37,810 bases of DNA from an uncultured Bacteroides sp. (GTDB lineage: Bacteria; Bacteroidota; Bacteroidia; Bacteroidales; Bacteroidaceae). The stretch lies in the NCBI GenBank assembly GCA_900542985.1, contig UQPQ01000026.1, forward strand, positions 1 through 37,810, in the 5' to 3' direction. Both the position numbers and the translations under genes were made by a program. The number at the start of each line of letters is the position of its first letter. Position 1 is the stretch's first letter. The notes below the pieces were generated by a model. The model saw nothing but the letters and a program-made list of their open reading frames with translations. It made no database searches and had not been told where the DNA came from. Positions 7,247 through 16,606 of the stretch are shown here, one piece after another.

Positions 7247-8650
7247 TTATTCTGTAGCGTCAGTCGCTTCTCTGGAAGTTTCCGGTTTGAGCTGCGGAAG
7301 GAGAAGCGTAAATTCACTGTATTCTCCCTCAATACTTTCCACTTCCACTCTACCTTTGTGCGCCTCCATCACCCGAAATACATAGTTCAGTCCTAAACCG
7401 AATCCGGTAGCTCCCCCACTTCGGGTTTGTAATGCAGCGTACGAACGTTCGTATTTTTCGAATATCCGGCTCTGGTCTTTCAACGGAATACCGAATCCAT
7501 TGTCACGCACTTTGATATAGATGTAACCATCCGTTGCCTTTCCTGAAGAGAATGCTATTTCCACTTCTTCACCGGAATATTTCACTGCATTGTCTATCAA
7601 ATTACTCAAAGCCTCTTCCAAAAATTCCTCATCGGCATATACCGTCTTCTCCTCCAACTGCCAGCTGTAACGAATCGGCTTGACTGATTTTGCCGCATAT
7701 TTATCAGCCAATCCCTCAAGTATCCGCTGCAAATCGCAGTATTCTTTCTGCAACTTCAACTGATGATTTTCCAGTTTCGACAAAGTCAGTACTTTATTGG
7801 TAAGATAAAGTAAATGTTCTCCTTCTTCCTTTAGAATACGGAAATAGCGTGCTTTCTTTTCAGGCTGGCTGTCCAGTCGTCCGGTCTCCAAGATCTGCGT
7901 ACCCATCAATATAGAACTCAGCGGCGTCTTCATATCGTGAATCATGGCATACGAAAAATCCTCACGCAGTTTGGCAATCTTGTCTTGCCGGATAATAATC
8001 CGTATCTGATAGACAATGCACCCAATGACCAGAATCATAATCAAGACTGTTGCGATAAGCAGCAAAGTCATACGCTGAAAGATAACCCAATACGGATTGA
8101 CGATGGCTCCTTGCAGGAAACGCTGGCCATCAAAATCAATCGGAACTTTTTCTGTCTTCAGTAAAGCATAAGAAGGGAAGTTGCCCGTCACAGAAGAACG
8201 AAGTACATTACCCATAGAATCGACTATACACGAACGCACCTTTGCAGGTATGCCTATCGAATCGAAAATATTTGTATAAATAGAATCGAGTGCCGACAAG
8301 TGTACATCTTGCTTAAACTTCTTAAGATAAGCCTCCTGAAAAGCAATATGAATGTTCTGCATCAGCCATCCGCTGGCATTGTTCTGTAATGCATCACGGG
8401 GCAAGGTATCCCCTTTCAAACCTGCATCCAAATCAACCCGCATACTGGTCACCGTATCACCATGCTCTTTTCTCCATTGGTCCAAACGGTAGAACACTTC
8501 TTCCAGAGTTGCATCACGAAAGACTTCATTATTCTTAGCCTGCAGGCTTTCTTTAGTCAACTTATAGGTATTGACCAGCCATACATATTGCAGTTCTACA
8601 ATGGCAATCAGTCCTACAATGGCTATCCAGCGAATATGATTCATCTTCAT
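7247..8650 (-). CDS. Membrane sensor histidine kinase (RprX-like)
   Basis: A 467-residue two-component sensor. One membrane helix near residues 7-27, a periplasmic sensing domain of about 160 residues and a second helix near 195-217 lead into HisKA with phosphoacceptor H238 (YAMIHDMKTPL). The ATPase domain has N350/N354 (EEALSNLIDNAVKYS), the G1 box DNGFGIP (383-389), FEKYERS (397-403) and the G2 box GFGLGL (416-421). It is cotranscribed with the response regulator 3' of it and transcribed away from the outer-membrane barrel gene at 8753, a likely target. An AAGGAG site lies seven bases before the start. The periplasmic domain belongs to no family I recognise, so the signal is unknown. Confidence 0.93.
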   Translation of the reverse strand: MKMNHIRWIAIVGLIAIVELQYVWLVNTYKLTKESLQAKNNEVFRDATLEEVFYRLDQWRKEHGDTVTSMRVDLDAGLKGDTLPRDALQNNASGWLMQNIHIAFQEAYLKKFKQDVHLSALDSIYTNIFDSIGIPAKVRSCIVDSMGNVLRSSVTGNFPSYALLKTEKVPIDFDGQRFLQGAIVNPYWVIFQRMTLLLIATVLIMILVIGCIVYQIRIIIRQDKIAKLREDFSYAMIHDMKTPLSSILMGTQILETGRLDSQPEKKARYFRILKEEGEHLLYLTNKVLTLSKLENHQLKLQKEYCDLQRILEGLADKYAAKSVKPIRYSWQLEEKTVYADEEFLEEALSNLIDNAVKYSGEEVEIAFSSGKATDGYIYIKVRDNGFGIPLKDQSRIFEKYERSYAALQTRSGGATGFGLGLNYVFRVMEAHKGRVEVESIEGEYSEFTLLLPQLKPETSREATDATE

Positions 8651-8661
8651 CTCTCTTCTCC

Positions 8662-8688
8662 TTAACGTAACGTTAACCTTGCCTTAAC
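8662..8688. promoter_or_regulatory. Candidate response-regulator binding site: three TTAAC repeats, 11-bp period
   Basis: TTAAC occurs at 8662-8666, 8673-8677 and 8684-8688, an exact 11-bp period (one helical turn), as OmpR-family dimers use. The first two also form an inverted repeat TTAACG/CGTTAA around a three-base centre. The array lies just upstream of the -7 box at 8711-8718 and between the kinase start and the barrel gene. Confidence 0.65.
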
Positions 8689-8710
8689 CTATAAAATAGA
8701 AAAGGCTCTT

Positions 8711-8718
8711 TATCTTTG
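8711..8718 (+). promoter_or_regulatory. -7 box of the outer-membrane barrel gene
   Basis: TATCTTTG matches TAnnTTTG exactly, 35 bp before the start codon. No good -33 TTTG stands at the usual distance; the TTAAC array occupies that place, as expected for an activator-dependent promoter. Confidence 0.65.
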
Positions 8719-8752
8719 TCTCGTCGAAGATAGAGAAAAAAAACGAATCAAT

Positions 8753-11053
8753 ATGAAAAAGCAGAATTTTCTTGTCACATTGTTACTTTGTATTGCTGCA
8801 AGCATCGGAACAGTCACAGCACAAACCATACATGGAAAAGTAGTCAATACCGATGGGCAACCTGTAGATGGAGCTACCGTAGTATTGCAAACACCAGACT
8901 CCGTTTTTGTGGATGCAACCATCACCGATAAGGAAGGAAGTTTTCTCCTGAATCATACTTTAAGTCAATACCGGCTTATCATCCAGCATATTCTGTACCA
9001 GACACTACAGAAAGAAGGCCGGGGAGAAGAAGCAGGCGTCTTTGCCTTACAGCCTAAAGATTATGCTTTGGGAGAAGTAGTGGTAAAGGGAGAGCGTCCT
9101 GTAGTAAAGGTCGAGGGTAGCCGGCTGAGCTACGACATGCCTCAGCTGATAAAAAACAAACTGGTGAGCAGTGCATACGACTGCATCAAAGAATTGCCTG
9201 GAGTATTGGAACAAAATGAAACACTGACACTGGCAGGAACTTCCACTCCTGTCCTTATTCTGAATGGGAAACCGTCGACGATGACGCAAGACCAGATTAT
9301 TACTCTCTTAAAGGGAATGCCGGCTTCGCGCGTGGAAAAAGCTGAGGTGATGTATAGTGCACCTCCGCAACTTCACGTGCGCGGCGCGGCTATCAACATC
9401 GTACTGAAAGGGTATAAAGCCGAAGAAGGCAGCAATATACAGGGAGAAGTACACGGTGCATACCTGCAAAAAGAAAAGGCGAGCGGAGAAGGCGGATTGG
9501 CTTTGGCTTATACTTCGCAAAAGATAGATGCCGATGTGATGTATAATTTTGCAGCAAACCGACACGAACGGCAGGATTTGGACCTGATTACCAAACATAC
9601 TGTACAAGGGAAAGTGTACAACATGGAACAATATATGACGGGAGCAGGAGACAAACCGTCGCATACTCTACGTACCGGCATCACTTACAAACCCAATGAC
9701 AAGAATCAGTTAGGCCTGGCTTATACTTCTCAACTTAGCCCGAATGACAAACAAAACACATACACAAGGGGGAATTTGTCTGATGCCCACAGTACAAGCA
9801 GGGACGAGAGTCAGATGCACAATATTGCGCTCGACTACACGGCTTCGTTTGGCTTGAAAACCGGAGTCAACTATACTTATTTCACATCCGACGGAGTACA
9901 AGACTTTCAAGAAATTTCAGGAGAAGGAAACGACATCCGTTTTATAAACCGTACCAACCAACGTATCGAGCGTTGGAATGTATATGCCGACCAGTCACAC
10001 TCCCTCTCGAAAGGATGGACATTGAATTACGGTACGGCTCTTAACTATGTAAGCAATCGCAACCGCCAGCTTTATGAATCAGGCCAAGATATGAGCGACC
10101 GGAATACAGAAAGCGGTATTGATGAATATACCTATAATCTGTATGCCGGTTTCGACAAGAGTTTTAATCCACAATGGTCGTTGAGTGCTTCGGCTGCCGT
10201 AGAGTATTATCAAATGGAGGAATATAAAAAGTGGGCAGTCTACCCTACTCTTCAACTGAGTTACGTGTATTCACCTCAACATATCTTTCAGCTTACATTC
10301 AGTTCGGACAAAACTTATCCCGATTATTGGACGCTGAGTGGGGCTACCGGATATATGAGTAGTTACACCGAATCGCAGGGTAATATGTACTTACGTCCGT
10401 ATACGGTCTATTCTACCCAACTGAGCTATATATTAAAAAGCAAATATATTTTCCAGGTAGGCTATGACTATATGCCCGACTTTTTCCAGCAAATGCTTTA
10501 TCTGGACTCCAGCCAACTGAAAGCAATCTACAATTTCCGGAATTGGGATTACAGCAGTAAATTCAAAATAGTGAGTGTGCTTCCATTCAAGGCCGGAAAC
10601 TGGCTGAACTCACAGCTTACTTTAGTAGGGATGCATATGCATGCCAAAGCTTCCGATTATTTCGATGCTCCGTTCGACCACAAAAAATGGATAGGCATTG
10701 TCAATCTAAGCAATACATTTACTCTTTCACAAAAACCTAATATCAAACTGGAGATTTCGGCTTTTGCACAGAGTGAAGGTCTTCAGGGAAACTACGACAT
10801 CAGTCCTCTCTGGATGATGGATAGCGCTTTGCGCTGGAGTTTTGCCGGCGATAAAGCCATGCTACAACTGAAAGGAACGGATATTTTCAATGGGCTTAAC
10901 CCCAAGACCACGATCCGTAGCGGCACCCAACATATCGATATGGAAGTAAGATCGTATGCCCGGAGCCTTACACTTTCTTTCAGTTACAAATTCAACGGAT
11001 ACAAGAAAAAAGAAGTGAAGGATGTTGATACCTCCCGTTTCGGACATTCCTAA
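8753..11053 (+). CDS. TonB-receptor-like outer membrane beta-barrel protein (OMP_b-brl_3 type)
   Basis: A 766-residue exported protein. Signal peptide residues 1-23 (ending GTVTAQ) is followed by a carboxypeptidase-regulatory-like domain (about 24-105, IHGKVVNTDGQPVDGATVVL), a plug-like segment (about 110-220, EVVVKGERPVVKVEGSRLSYD and PVLILNGKPSTM), then a long barrel of alternating Tyr/aromatic strands to the C-terminus. The class (PF14905-like) is commonly found next to two-component systems in Bacteroidales. No TonB box or partner SusD is seen. It is divergent from the kinase-regulator operon and its promoter carries the TTAAC array, so phospho-regulator control is likely. The transported or sensed compound is unknown. 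Confidence 0.85.
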   Translation: MKKQNFLVTLLLCIAASIGTVTAQTIHGKVVNTDGQPVDGATVVLQTPDSVFVDATITDKEGSFLLNHTLSQYRLIIQHILYQTLQKEGRGEEAGVFALQPKDYALGEVVVKGERPVVKVEGSRLSYDMPQLIKNKLVSSAYDCIKELPGVLEQNETLTLAGTSTPVLILNGKPSTMTQDQIITLLKGMPASRVEKAEVMYSAPPQLHVRGAAINIVLKGYKAEEGSNIQGEVHGAYLQKEKASGEGGLALAYTSQKIDADVMYNFAANRHERQDLDLITKHTVQGKVYNMEQYMTGAGDKPSHTLRTGITYKPNDKNQLGLAYTSQLSPNDKQNTYTRGNLSDAHSTSRDESQMHNIALDYTASFGLKTGVNYTYFTSDGVQDFQEISGEGNDIRFINRTNQRIERWNVYADQSHSLSKGWTLNYGTALNYVSNRNRQLYESGQDMSDRNTESGIDEYTYNLYAGFDKSFNPQWSLSASAAVEYYQMEEYKKWAVYPTLQLSYVYSPQHIFQLTFSSDKTYPDYWTLSGATGYMSSYTESQGNMYLRPYTVYSTQLSYILKSKYIFQVGYDYMPDFFQQMLYLDSSQLKAIYNFRNWDYSSKFKIVSVLPFKAGNWLNSQLTLVGMHMHAKASDYFDAPFDHKKWIGIVNLSNTFTLSQKPNIKLEISAFAQSEGLQGNYDISPLWMMDSALRWSFAGDKAMLQLKGTDIFNGLNPKTTIRSGTQHIDMEVRSYARSLTLSFSYKFNGYKKKEVKDVDTSRFGHS

Positions 11054-11060
11054 AAAAGCA

Positions 11061-11096
11061 AAGGCGTAAGACTTTCACAAGCCCTACGCCTTCTTT
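11061..11096. terminator. Bidirectional terminator between barrel gene and ompA-like gene
   Basis: Stem AAGGCGTA (11061-11068) with TACGCCTT (11085-11092), with an inner CTT/AAG pairing. Plus strand is followed by TTCTTTTCT; minus strand by a run of T (plus A run at 11052-11057). Confidence 0.8.
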
Positions 11097-11116
11097 TCTG
11101 TTAACCTAAACTAAAA

Positions 11117-12226
11117 CTATTCAACCACACAAATGCTGACACGGTTTTGTTCAGGAGATGAGAACGGCTGTACCGTGTCGCCTTTGTAATCAACAATTAT
11201 TCTTTCCTGGCTTATGCCTGCCTCCTTCAATGCTTTGGCAACTACCTCTGCACGTTTTTTAGAAAGGCGTTTATTGTAAGCGGCATAACCCGTATTTTTA
11301 TCTGCATAACCACATACATTTACTTTTAGTTCTGAATGTGTGCGCAAAAATTCTACCAGTTTTTCTATCTTTTCTTTTTCGGATGTACGAATCGAAGCCG
11401 AATTGATAAGGAAGTAGACATTTTCAGTCATTGTTTCTTTTTCCTGTACTACAGGAGTCGGCTGTGTTACTACCGGTTCAGTCTTTTCTTCTACTACCGG
11501 AGCAGGTTGAACAGGAGCCGGTTCATATGATACCACTTCCGGAGCAGCTTTTGCTTTCTTACCAAACTTAAAGGTCAGACCTGCCAAAGCATTGAATTGC
11601 CAATCGGCATTACCAGCTTTTTTCGAATTAAACTTGTCAGAAAGTACATTGGCATTCACTTCCAGATTAAAGTAAAGTTTGCTACTCAAACGCAAATTAG
11701 CTCCCAAACCAGCACGTCCTACCACAGAGAACTGATTGTCCTTCCATAAATACTCCAACTGATATCCCGAAGTATTCAAGGCTACTGCTTCATCATTATT
11801 GAATGCTCCATTCAATCCTACACCCACAAAAGCATAGGGATTAAATACACGACGCTCATTATAACCTGCAAAAAGGTTTCCCAAATCAAGAGTTGCATCT
11901 ACATTTCCCTGTAAATAATTATATTTATAATCTTGGCGGGGAGAAACCCATGCTCCTTTTCCCTGCCATCCACTGATACCGGCGCGCAAACCCCATAAAG
12001 GAGTAAATTGATAACCTCCGTAGATTGCAGCAGCAGGAGAGATCAAATCTCCAGTCTTGACTTCTCCACGGGTAAATCCAGCACCAGCTTGTATTCCCAT
12101 ATACCAGTGGGGAGTAAATTCAGTCTTACTTTCATCTTTTGTTTGAGATGAATTCGAAGCACCTTGTGCAAAAGCTGTTGCTCCACACAGTAAAGCAAGA
12201 GCAAAGAGTGTCCGTCTCTGTTTCAT
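11117..12226 (-). CDS. OmpA-family outer membrane protein
   Basis: A 369-residue protein: signal peptide (residues 1-20, ending TAFAQ), an eight-strand-type beta-barrel (about 38-222, ending FNALAGLTFKFG), a Pro/Val/Glu-rich linker (about 228-262, with PAPVQPAPVV) and a C-terminal OmpA peptidoglycan-binding domain (about 266-369). The diaminopimelate-contacting residues D309 (GYADK) and R325 (LSKKRAEVV) are conserved. Such proteins anchor the outer membrane to the wall and are abundant in Bacteroides. It lies downstream of the large lipoprotein gene, but a hairpin terminator separates them, so it probably has its own promoter in 12227-12280, which I could not define. Confidence 0.9.
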   Translation of the reverse strand: MKQRRTLFALALLCGATAFAQGASNSSQTKDESKTEFTPHWYMGIQAGAGFTRGEVKTGDLISPAAAIYGGYQFTPLWGLRAGISGWQGKGAWVSPRQDYKYNYLQGNVDATLDLGNLFAGYNERRVFNPYAFVGVGLNGAFNNDEAVALNTSGYQLEYLWKDNQFSVVGRAGLGANLRLSSKLYFNLEVNANVLSDKFNSKKAGNADWQFNALAGLTFKFGKKAKAAPEVVSYEPAPVQPAPVVEEKTEPVVTQPTPVVQEKETMTENVYFLINSASIRTSEKEKIEKLVEFLRTHSELKVNVCGYADKNTGYAAYNKRLSKKRAEVVAKALKEAGISQERIIVDYKGDTVQPFSSPEQNRVSICVVE

Positions 12227-12278
12227 ACATTTAGGTTTTAAGATTAAACTTTATTAATTAAAGAAAAACCTCTAATAG

Positions 12279-12309
12279 AAGAAAAGGGGATGGCGTTCAT
12301 GCCACCCCC
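12279..12309 (-). terminator. Terminator of the collagen-motif lipoprotein gene
   Basis: On the minus strand a nine-base stem (12301-12309 with 12286-12294, one G-U pair) with a six-base loop is followed by TTTTCTTC. Location is 29 bases past the lipoprotein stop. Confidence 0.75.
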
Positions 12310-12337
12310 ATTCTTTTATTATAGCATCATAGAAGAA

Positions 12338-14929
12338 TTATTCCATGCTATGTGCACTGCTCAAAATTTTCACAACACCTTCAGCATTATTAATTACTAC
12401 ATTAGGAACAGTCAATGTTACCTTAGAAGTAGCAAATTTATCTTTCTGAAGTTCTGTACCGTCATTGTCCCATACAATCTGAGATCCTGTCAATGTCAAG
12501 TTACCACCAAATGATTCCCAAGAATCTGTAGTAGATCCTGTCAAATCATAGTCAAAACTATAACCAGAATCAGCAAACTTATAAGTAGCTCCAGCAGATG
12601 TTACGACACCATTTTGATAGATGATTTCATTCAGAGGACCTGTTACAACAACAGCTTTAGCCAAATCAGCTTTAGAAGCTTCTGCCGGCAGGGTCTTCAA
12701 TGTCAACTCATCAAGACTTACAGCATACGGAGATGCAAAACGTACAGTATAAGTAAGTTTCTGTATTTCACCGTTTGCTAATGTCATGTTCAAGTATACT
12801 ACATAATCACGATAATCTCCTGTCAATGGAGCAGTCAACTGAATATCCTGAGTAGTAGCAACACCAGAAGTAATAGATGCACCTGTTTGCAACGGTTTCA
12901 ATGAAGCAACCAAATCTTTATTATGGTTAGCAGGAGTTGTATAACCAACTAAGTAGTTTTCGAAGTGTTCCTTAATTGCAGAAATCATTGTCCACTTATC
13001 GCCTACCAATCTACCCTTAACCTGAACCATATTTTCTCCAATCTTATAGTCTGGGTTCAGTTCAGGGAATGTAACGTTGTCTTCAATCTGATAAACAAAC
13101 TTCACAACTACATTCGGATAAACTTTCTTATCCTTAGACTCAAATGTGATAGTAGCTTCACGTTTCTGACCAAGTTTAGCAACAACTGCAACCTGAGTCG
13201 GATCCATATCAATTGTAGCAGCATCAGTAGTTGTACCAGACTGATCATTCCACCAGTTATTAGTAAGTTCAACACCAGCTTCTGCAACCACATTAGCAGC
13301 TGTTGGTTCATTATAAGCAGCACGGAATTTATCTACTGTTAAATTATACTTAGCATAGAACTGGTTAACAATAGTCCATTCAAGTCCCTTAATCTGAGTA
13401 CCAGCAGCCAATGCATCCAATGCCTGATAGTTGATAATACCACAATCTACAGTCAAGATTTCATCTTCCTTATCTGCAGCCGGAGCACTTTCTACTACTT
13501 CAAGTTTGATATAACCACTTGCAACTTCTTTACCGTTAACTAAAGCTTTTGCCAAGAAAATAGGAGTACGTCCAATAGCTGCAGTACCATATTCATTTAC
13601 TTTTACTGTACTACCTTCCAATACTACGAAATCTTGTTGATTAGTTACACCATCATTACCTAAATAAGTTTTTGGCTTTTCGAATGTATAAGTCAAACCA
13701 TCAATTTCAAGGCCTTCCAATGTAACATTATTAGGTTTCAAATCTTTAACCCATGTCCAAGCCAATGTATTCAAATCAAGGCTTTCATTATAAACCAATT
13801 TTGCATCTGCTGCAGCAGTCTTAGCAGGTTCTGTAGTTGGATATTCACTAGCAAAAGCACCACCGCCAAGAGATTCGTTTACAATAGCGAAGTTTTTCAA
13901 ATCTTCTGAAACGACTTTGCCATAATCAGAAACAATCTGTTCACCTGTTGTTTTATTATTACCAGCCAATGCAAAAATTGCGATTTGATCCTGTGCCAGT
14001 CCTTCCAAAGACTTTCTTGATTTCAAAGTTACTGTCAGTTCGCCAGCGTCTACATTTTTATCACTGATAACAAGCAAATCGTTTACATTATCACCAGTTG
14101 CACGTACCTGAGCAGTACGGTCAATCATACTCCATTCCCATGCATTTACATCTGCATTTGCCGGATTCAAGCGATAATGAGCTTTAGCATCAGTACTTTC
14201 AGCAACCTTACCATCTTTAGCAATAATGTTATAGAAACCTATTTCAGAAAGACCACTTTCACTATCAATTACATAAGGAATCAAAGCCAAAGACTTCAAA
14301 TCAGAAGTAATATCAATACGGATTGGTTCTTCTGCACCTTCTGCACCGTAAATCAACATATATCCTTCAGCAGGATTATATACTACACGTACACCTTCAT
14401 CTGTTGCAGGAATCCACTGGCTGTCAGTTTTAGTCTTTACAACTTCACCTTCCTCGTTGTAAGAACATTCGTACCAGAATCCGTCTTCGTTTGGTTCATA
14501 CCATTTACCATCCTTACCGTCTTCACCCGGTGTTCCAGCTTCACCCTGATCACCTTTTTCACCTTCTGCTTTGATAGGTTTGCCACCTACAGTTACACGG
14601 TTACCATCGATAGTCCAATAGCCTTCGCTGTCAACAGATACAGTAGAACCCGGTTTACCATCGGCACCATCAGCTCCATCTTTACCGTTTGTCAGTTCAA
14701 AGCTTTCACCATTACTTAATGTTACCTTCACACCATTGGCAGTGTTTTCAACCTTTGTAATAACAGCACCAGCTTCGATCTTAGCTTTCAAATCAGCCAA
14801 GGTCTTTTCAATACCATCTACACGTTCGTTCAAAGAGTTGATATCATCGTCATAATCTGAACAAGATACCATTCCTCCAGAAAGAAGCAGGCTACCCAAC
14901 ACAAGGGCTCCATAGATTTTTTTCTTCAT
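12338..14929 (-). CDS. Large surface lipoprotein with PL29-type N-terminal domain and collagen-like stretches
   Basis: An 863-residue lipoprotein. A lipobox ends at C23 (SGGMVSC) and is followed by Ser-Asp and acidic residues, the Bacteroidetes lipoprotein export signal, so cell-surface display is expected. Residues 28-50 form a short coiled coil (INSLNERVDGIEKTLADL). Next comes the repeated 'nG-V-kv-t-LsnG' module known as DUF4988 or PL29 N-terminal domain, with two Gly-X-Y collagen-like stretches (about 82-94 and 124-143). The remaining 700 residues are beta-rich, Thr/Val/Asp-rich and not recognised, probably Ig-like domains. Despite the PL29 label there is no evidence here for lyase activity; adhesion or matrix binding is as likely. 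It has its own promoter and terminator. Confidence 0.8.
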   Translation of the reverse strand: MKKKIYGALVLGSLLLSGGMVSCSDYDDDINSLNERVDGIEKTLADLKAKIEAGAVITKVENTANGVKVTLSNGESFELTNGKDGADGADGKPGSTVSVDSEGYWTIDGNRVTVGGKPIKAEGEKGDQGEAGTPGEDGKDGKWYEPNEDGFWYECSYNEEGEVVKTKTDSQWIPATDEGVRVVYNPAEGYMLIYGAEGAEEPIRIDITSDLKSLALIPYVIDSESGLSEIGFYNIIAKDGKVAESTDAKAHYRLNPANADVNAWEWSMIDRTAQVRATGDNVNDLLVISDKNVDAGELTVTLKSRKSLEGLAQDQIAIFALAGNNKTTGEQIVSDYGKVVSEDLKNFAIVNESLGGGAFASEYPTTEPAKTAAADAKLVYNESLDLNTLAWTWVKDLKPNNVTLEGLEIDGLTYTFEKPKTYLGNDGVTNQQDFVVLEGSTVKVNEYGTAAIGRTPIFLAKALVNGKEVASGYIKLEVVESAPAADKEDEILTVDCGIINYQALDALAAGTQIKGLEWTIVNQFYAKYNLTVDKFRAAYNEPTAANVVAEAGVELTNNWWNDQSGTTTDAATIDMDPTQVAVVAKLGQKREATITFESKDKKVYPNVVVKFVYQIEDNVTFPELNPDYKIGENMVQVKGRLVGDKWTMISAIKEHFENYLVGYTTPANHNKDLVASLKPLQTGASITSGVATTQDIQLTAPLTGDYRDYVVYLNMTLANGEIQKLTYTVRFASPYAVSLDELTLKTLPAEASKADLAKAVVVTGPLNEIIYQNGVVTSAGATYKFADSGYSFDYDLTGSTTDSWESFGGNLTLTGSQIVWDNDGTELQKDKFATSKVTLTVPNVVINNAEGVVKILSSAHSME

Positions 14930-14990
14930 ACTGTAATAAAATTGATTAATAAATAATTTCGCAGTTCATTCTGTTTTTCAAATCGTGTGA

Positions 14991-14998
14991 CAAAAATA
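14991..14998 (-). promoter_or_regulatory. -7 box of the lipoprotein gene
   Basis: TATTTTTG on the minus strand matches TAnnTTTG, 62 bp before the start codon at 14929. No convincing -33 was found. Confidence 0.5.
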
Positions 14999-15061
14999 GA
15001 TAAGACAAACCGATGAAAGCTTGTCTGTTCGTATATTCGTACGTACCTTTCGACAAAAGTC

Positions 15062-16189
15062 TCACTTTTCCTTATCGCGTATTTTATTTTTCCTCCATAC
15101 CGAAGGAGACACTCCCTCATTTTGCTTAAATTGTTTGCTAAAATGAGCGGAATCCGCAAATCCAACAAAGTCCGCAATTTCACTTAAACTTAGCTCCGGA
15201 GACTCACACATTTTACTTTTAGCCTCTTTTACACGCGGCTCATTGATCCAGCCATTGAAGTTCGTTCCATAGACCTCATTTATGAAATTAGACAGATAAG
15301 TACGGTTTATACCCAACTCTTTGCTTAATATTTTAATCGTAATACTTGCCTGACGATATCCATGGTTATTCACCCATTCCGCTACTCTTTCCGCTATTTT
15401 ATCATTATTCAAAATAGTCTGGCGACCTGTATGTACAGAAGCTGCAGAAGGTATACTCTTTTTCGTTTCTTTATCTTTATTTGGTACTCTTTGATAACGT
15501 TTTGTCAATGAATGCAATGCCCATATTACTTCATGATTATGATACAGCAGTACCAATATAATAAACAGTAAAGTATATAGGAAAGTAAAAACCAAAAACA
15601 ACCTTCTATCAAGCCAAAAATTTACCAGCACAGACAAAGAACAAACTCCATACAAACCAACTTTTTCTAATCCTATCATCCAACGAAGACTAGGATATGC
15701 ATGAGGATGCTTTAATTTGTATTTTAATATAGTCTGAGAAAAGAAATAAGCATAATAGACAAGTACTATAATATTAACGAATGAAAGAATATAATAAAAA
15801 TAAGTCTGCAACCCTCCATCTGCAAAAATCCAATACACAACATTAATAGATAAGACTAGTAGTACTATCATCAGTTGCCGCCACATTATCCGATCCAGAT
15901 TTTCATCCTGATGCATAGCATACAATATCGCCCATGAAAACAAAAAGATAGTTAACGGAAGAAAGCCTTGTATCAATCCAGCTTTTAATATCTCATAGTA
16001 TTTCTCCCCGCCCAGGCCCGTCACAAGAGTTAAAACACCAACTAATAGCAATAACAACTCTACCATAGTCCGTCCTCTACGCATATTCGTTTCTTCCCTT
16101 AAGCATCCTATTTCCGAGAAATGCATAAGAACTGCCATAATCAAGCATCCTACCCCCGATATAATATCCACAGTTAAAAATAGATTCAT
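15062..16189 (-). CDS. AraC-family regulator with N-terminal seven-helix membrane domain
   Basis: A 375-residue regulator. Residues 1-225 contain seven hydrophobic segments (for example TMVELLLLLVGVLTLVTG and YYILSFVNIIVLVYYAYFF), so the sensor portion is membrane-embedded. The C-terminal 110 residues are an AraC double helix-turn-helix (ITIKILSKELGINRTYLSNF, then LSLSEIADFVGFADSAHFSK followed by KQNEGVSPSVWRK). The start at 16189 (MNLFLTVDIIS) is preferred; an ATG at 16249 would add 20 residues with no family support. Such membrane-tethered AraC proteins in Bacteroides are poorly studied. It stands alone, with the lipoprotein gene 132 bp downstream and a 650-bp AT-rich gap upstream. Confidence 0.87.
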   Translation of the reverse strand: MNLFLTVDIISGVGCLIMAVLMHFSEIGCLREETNMRRGRTMVELLLLLVGVLTLVTGLGGEKYYEILKAGLIQGFLPLTIFLFSWAILYAMHQDENLDRIMWRQLMIVLLVLSINVVYWIFADGGLQTYFYYILSFVNIIVLVYYAYFFSQTILKYKLKHPHAYPSLRWMIGLEKVGLYGVCSLSVLVNFWLDRRLFLVFTFLYTLLFIILVLLYHNHEVIWALHSLTKRYQRVPNKDKETKKSIPSAASVHTGRQTILNNDKIAERVAEWVNNHGYRQASITIKILSKELGINRTYLSNFINEVYGTNFNGWINEPRVKEAKSKMCESPELSLSEIADFVGFADSAHFSKQFKQNEGVSPSVWRKNKIRDKEK

Positions 16190-16553
16190 GTTTTTATAAG
16201 TATTATTTTGGTCCCAACAATTTATACATTCCAAGCACAGCAGATACATTTATTTTTGCACTTACTCAAAACTTTAAAGATGTCTATTCATAATTTTATT
16301 AATTATACAAATTTAGACAATCATTTCTATTACAATCACAACAACGAGAATATTTGTTTTACTTTTTTACTATTACACAAGAATAATACAGTTTTCGCAC
16401 AAATAGACAAATTATAAGTCTGGCCCGAAATATTAATGTAACATATTTTCATTCCAATAATCATATTATAAATTAGCCTCATGTGATAATTTTCTTTATT
16501 AATAGCACACAACATTATGAGATATTCATCATATCCGTTTTTTCTTCAATATC

Positions 16554-16606
16554 CAGCGACGTTGATTATGCATTCAGCCTCAACAATTCAGCAGCCAACG
16601 TCGCTG
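16554..16606. repeat. 11-bp inverted repeat in the kinase upstream region
   Basis: CAGCGACGTTG at 16554-16564 and its perfect complement at 16596-16606, separated by 31 bases. No T run follows, so it is not a normal terminator; an operator or RNA hairpin is possible. Confidence 0.6.

Noticed and set aside
12965..13342. 125-codon plus-strand ORF opposite the lipoprotein gene
   Set aside because: Antisense shadow of a clear coding region; Cys/Ser-rich product without family features.
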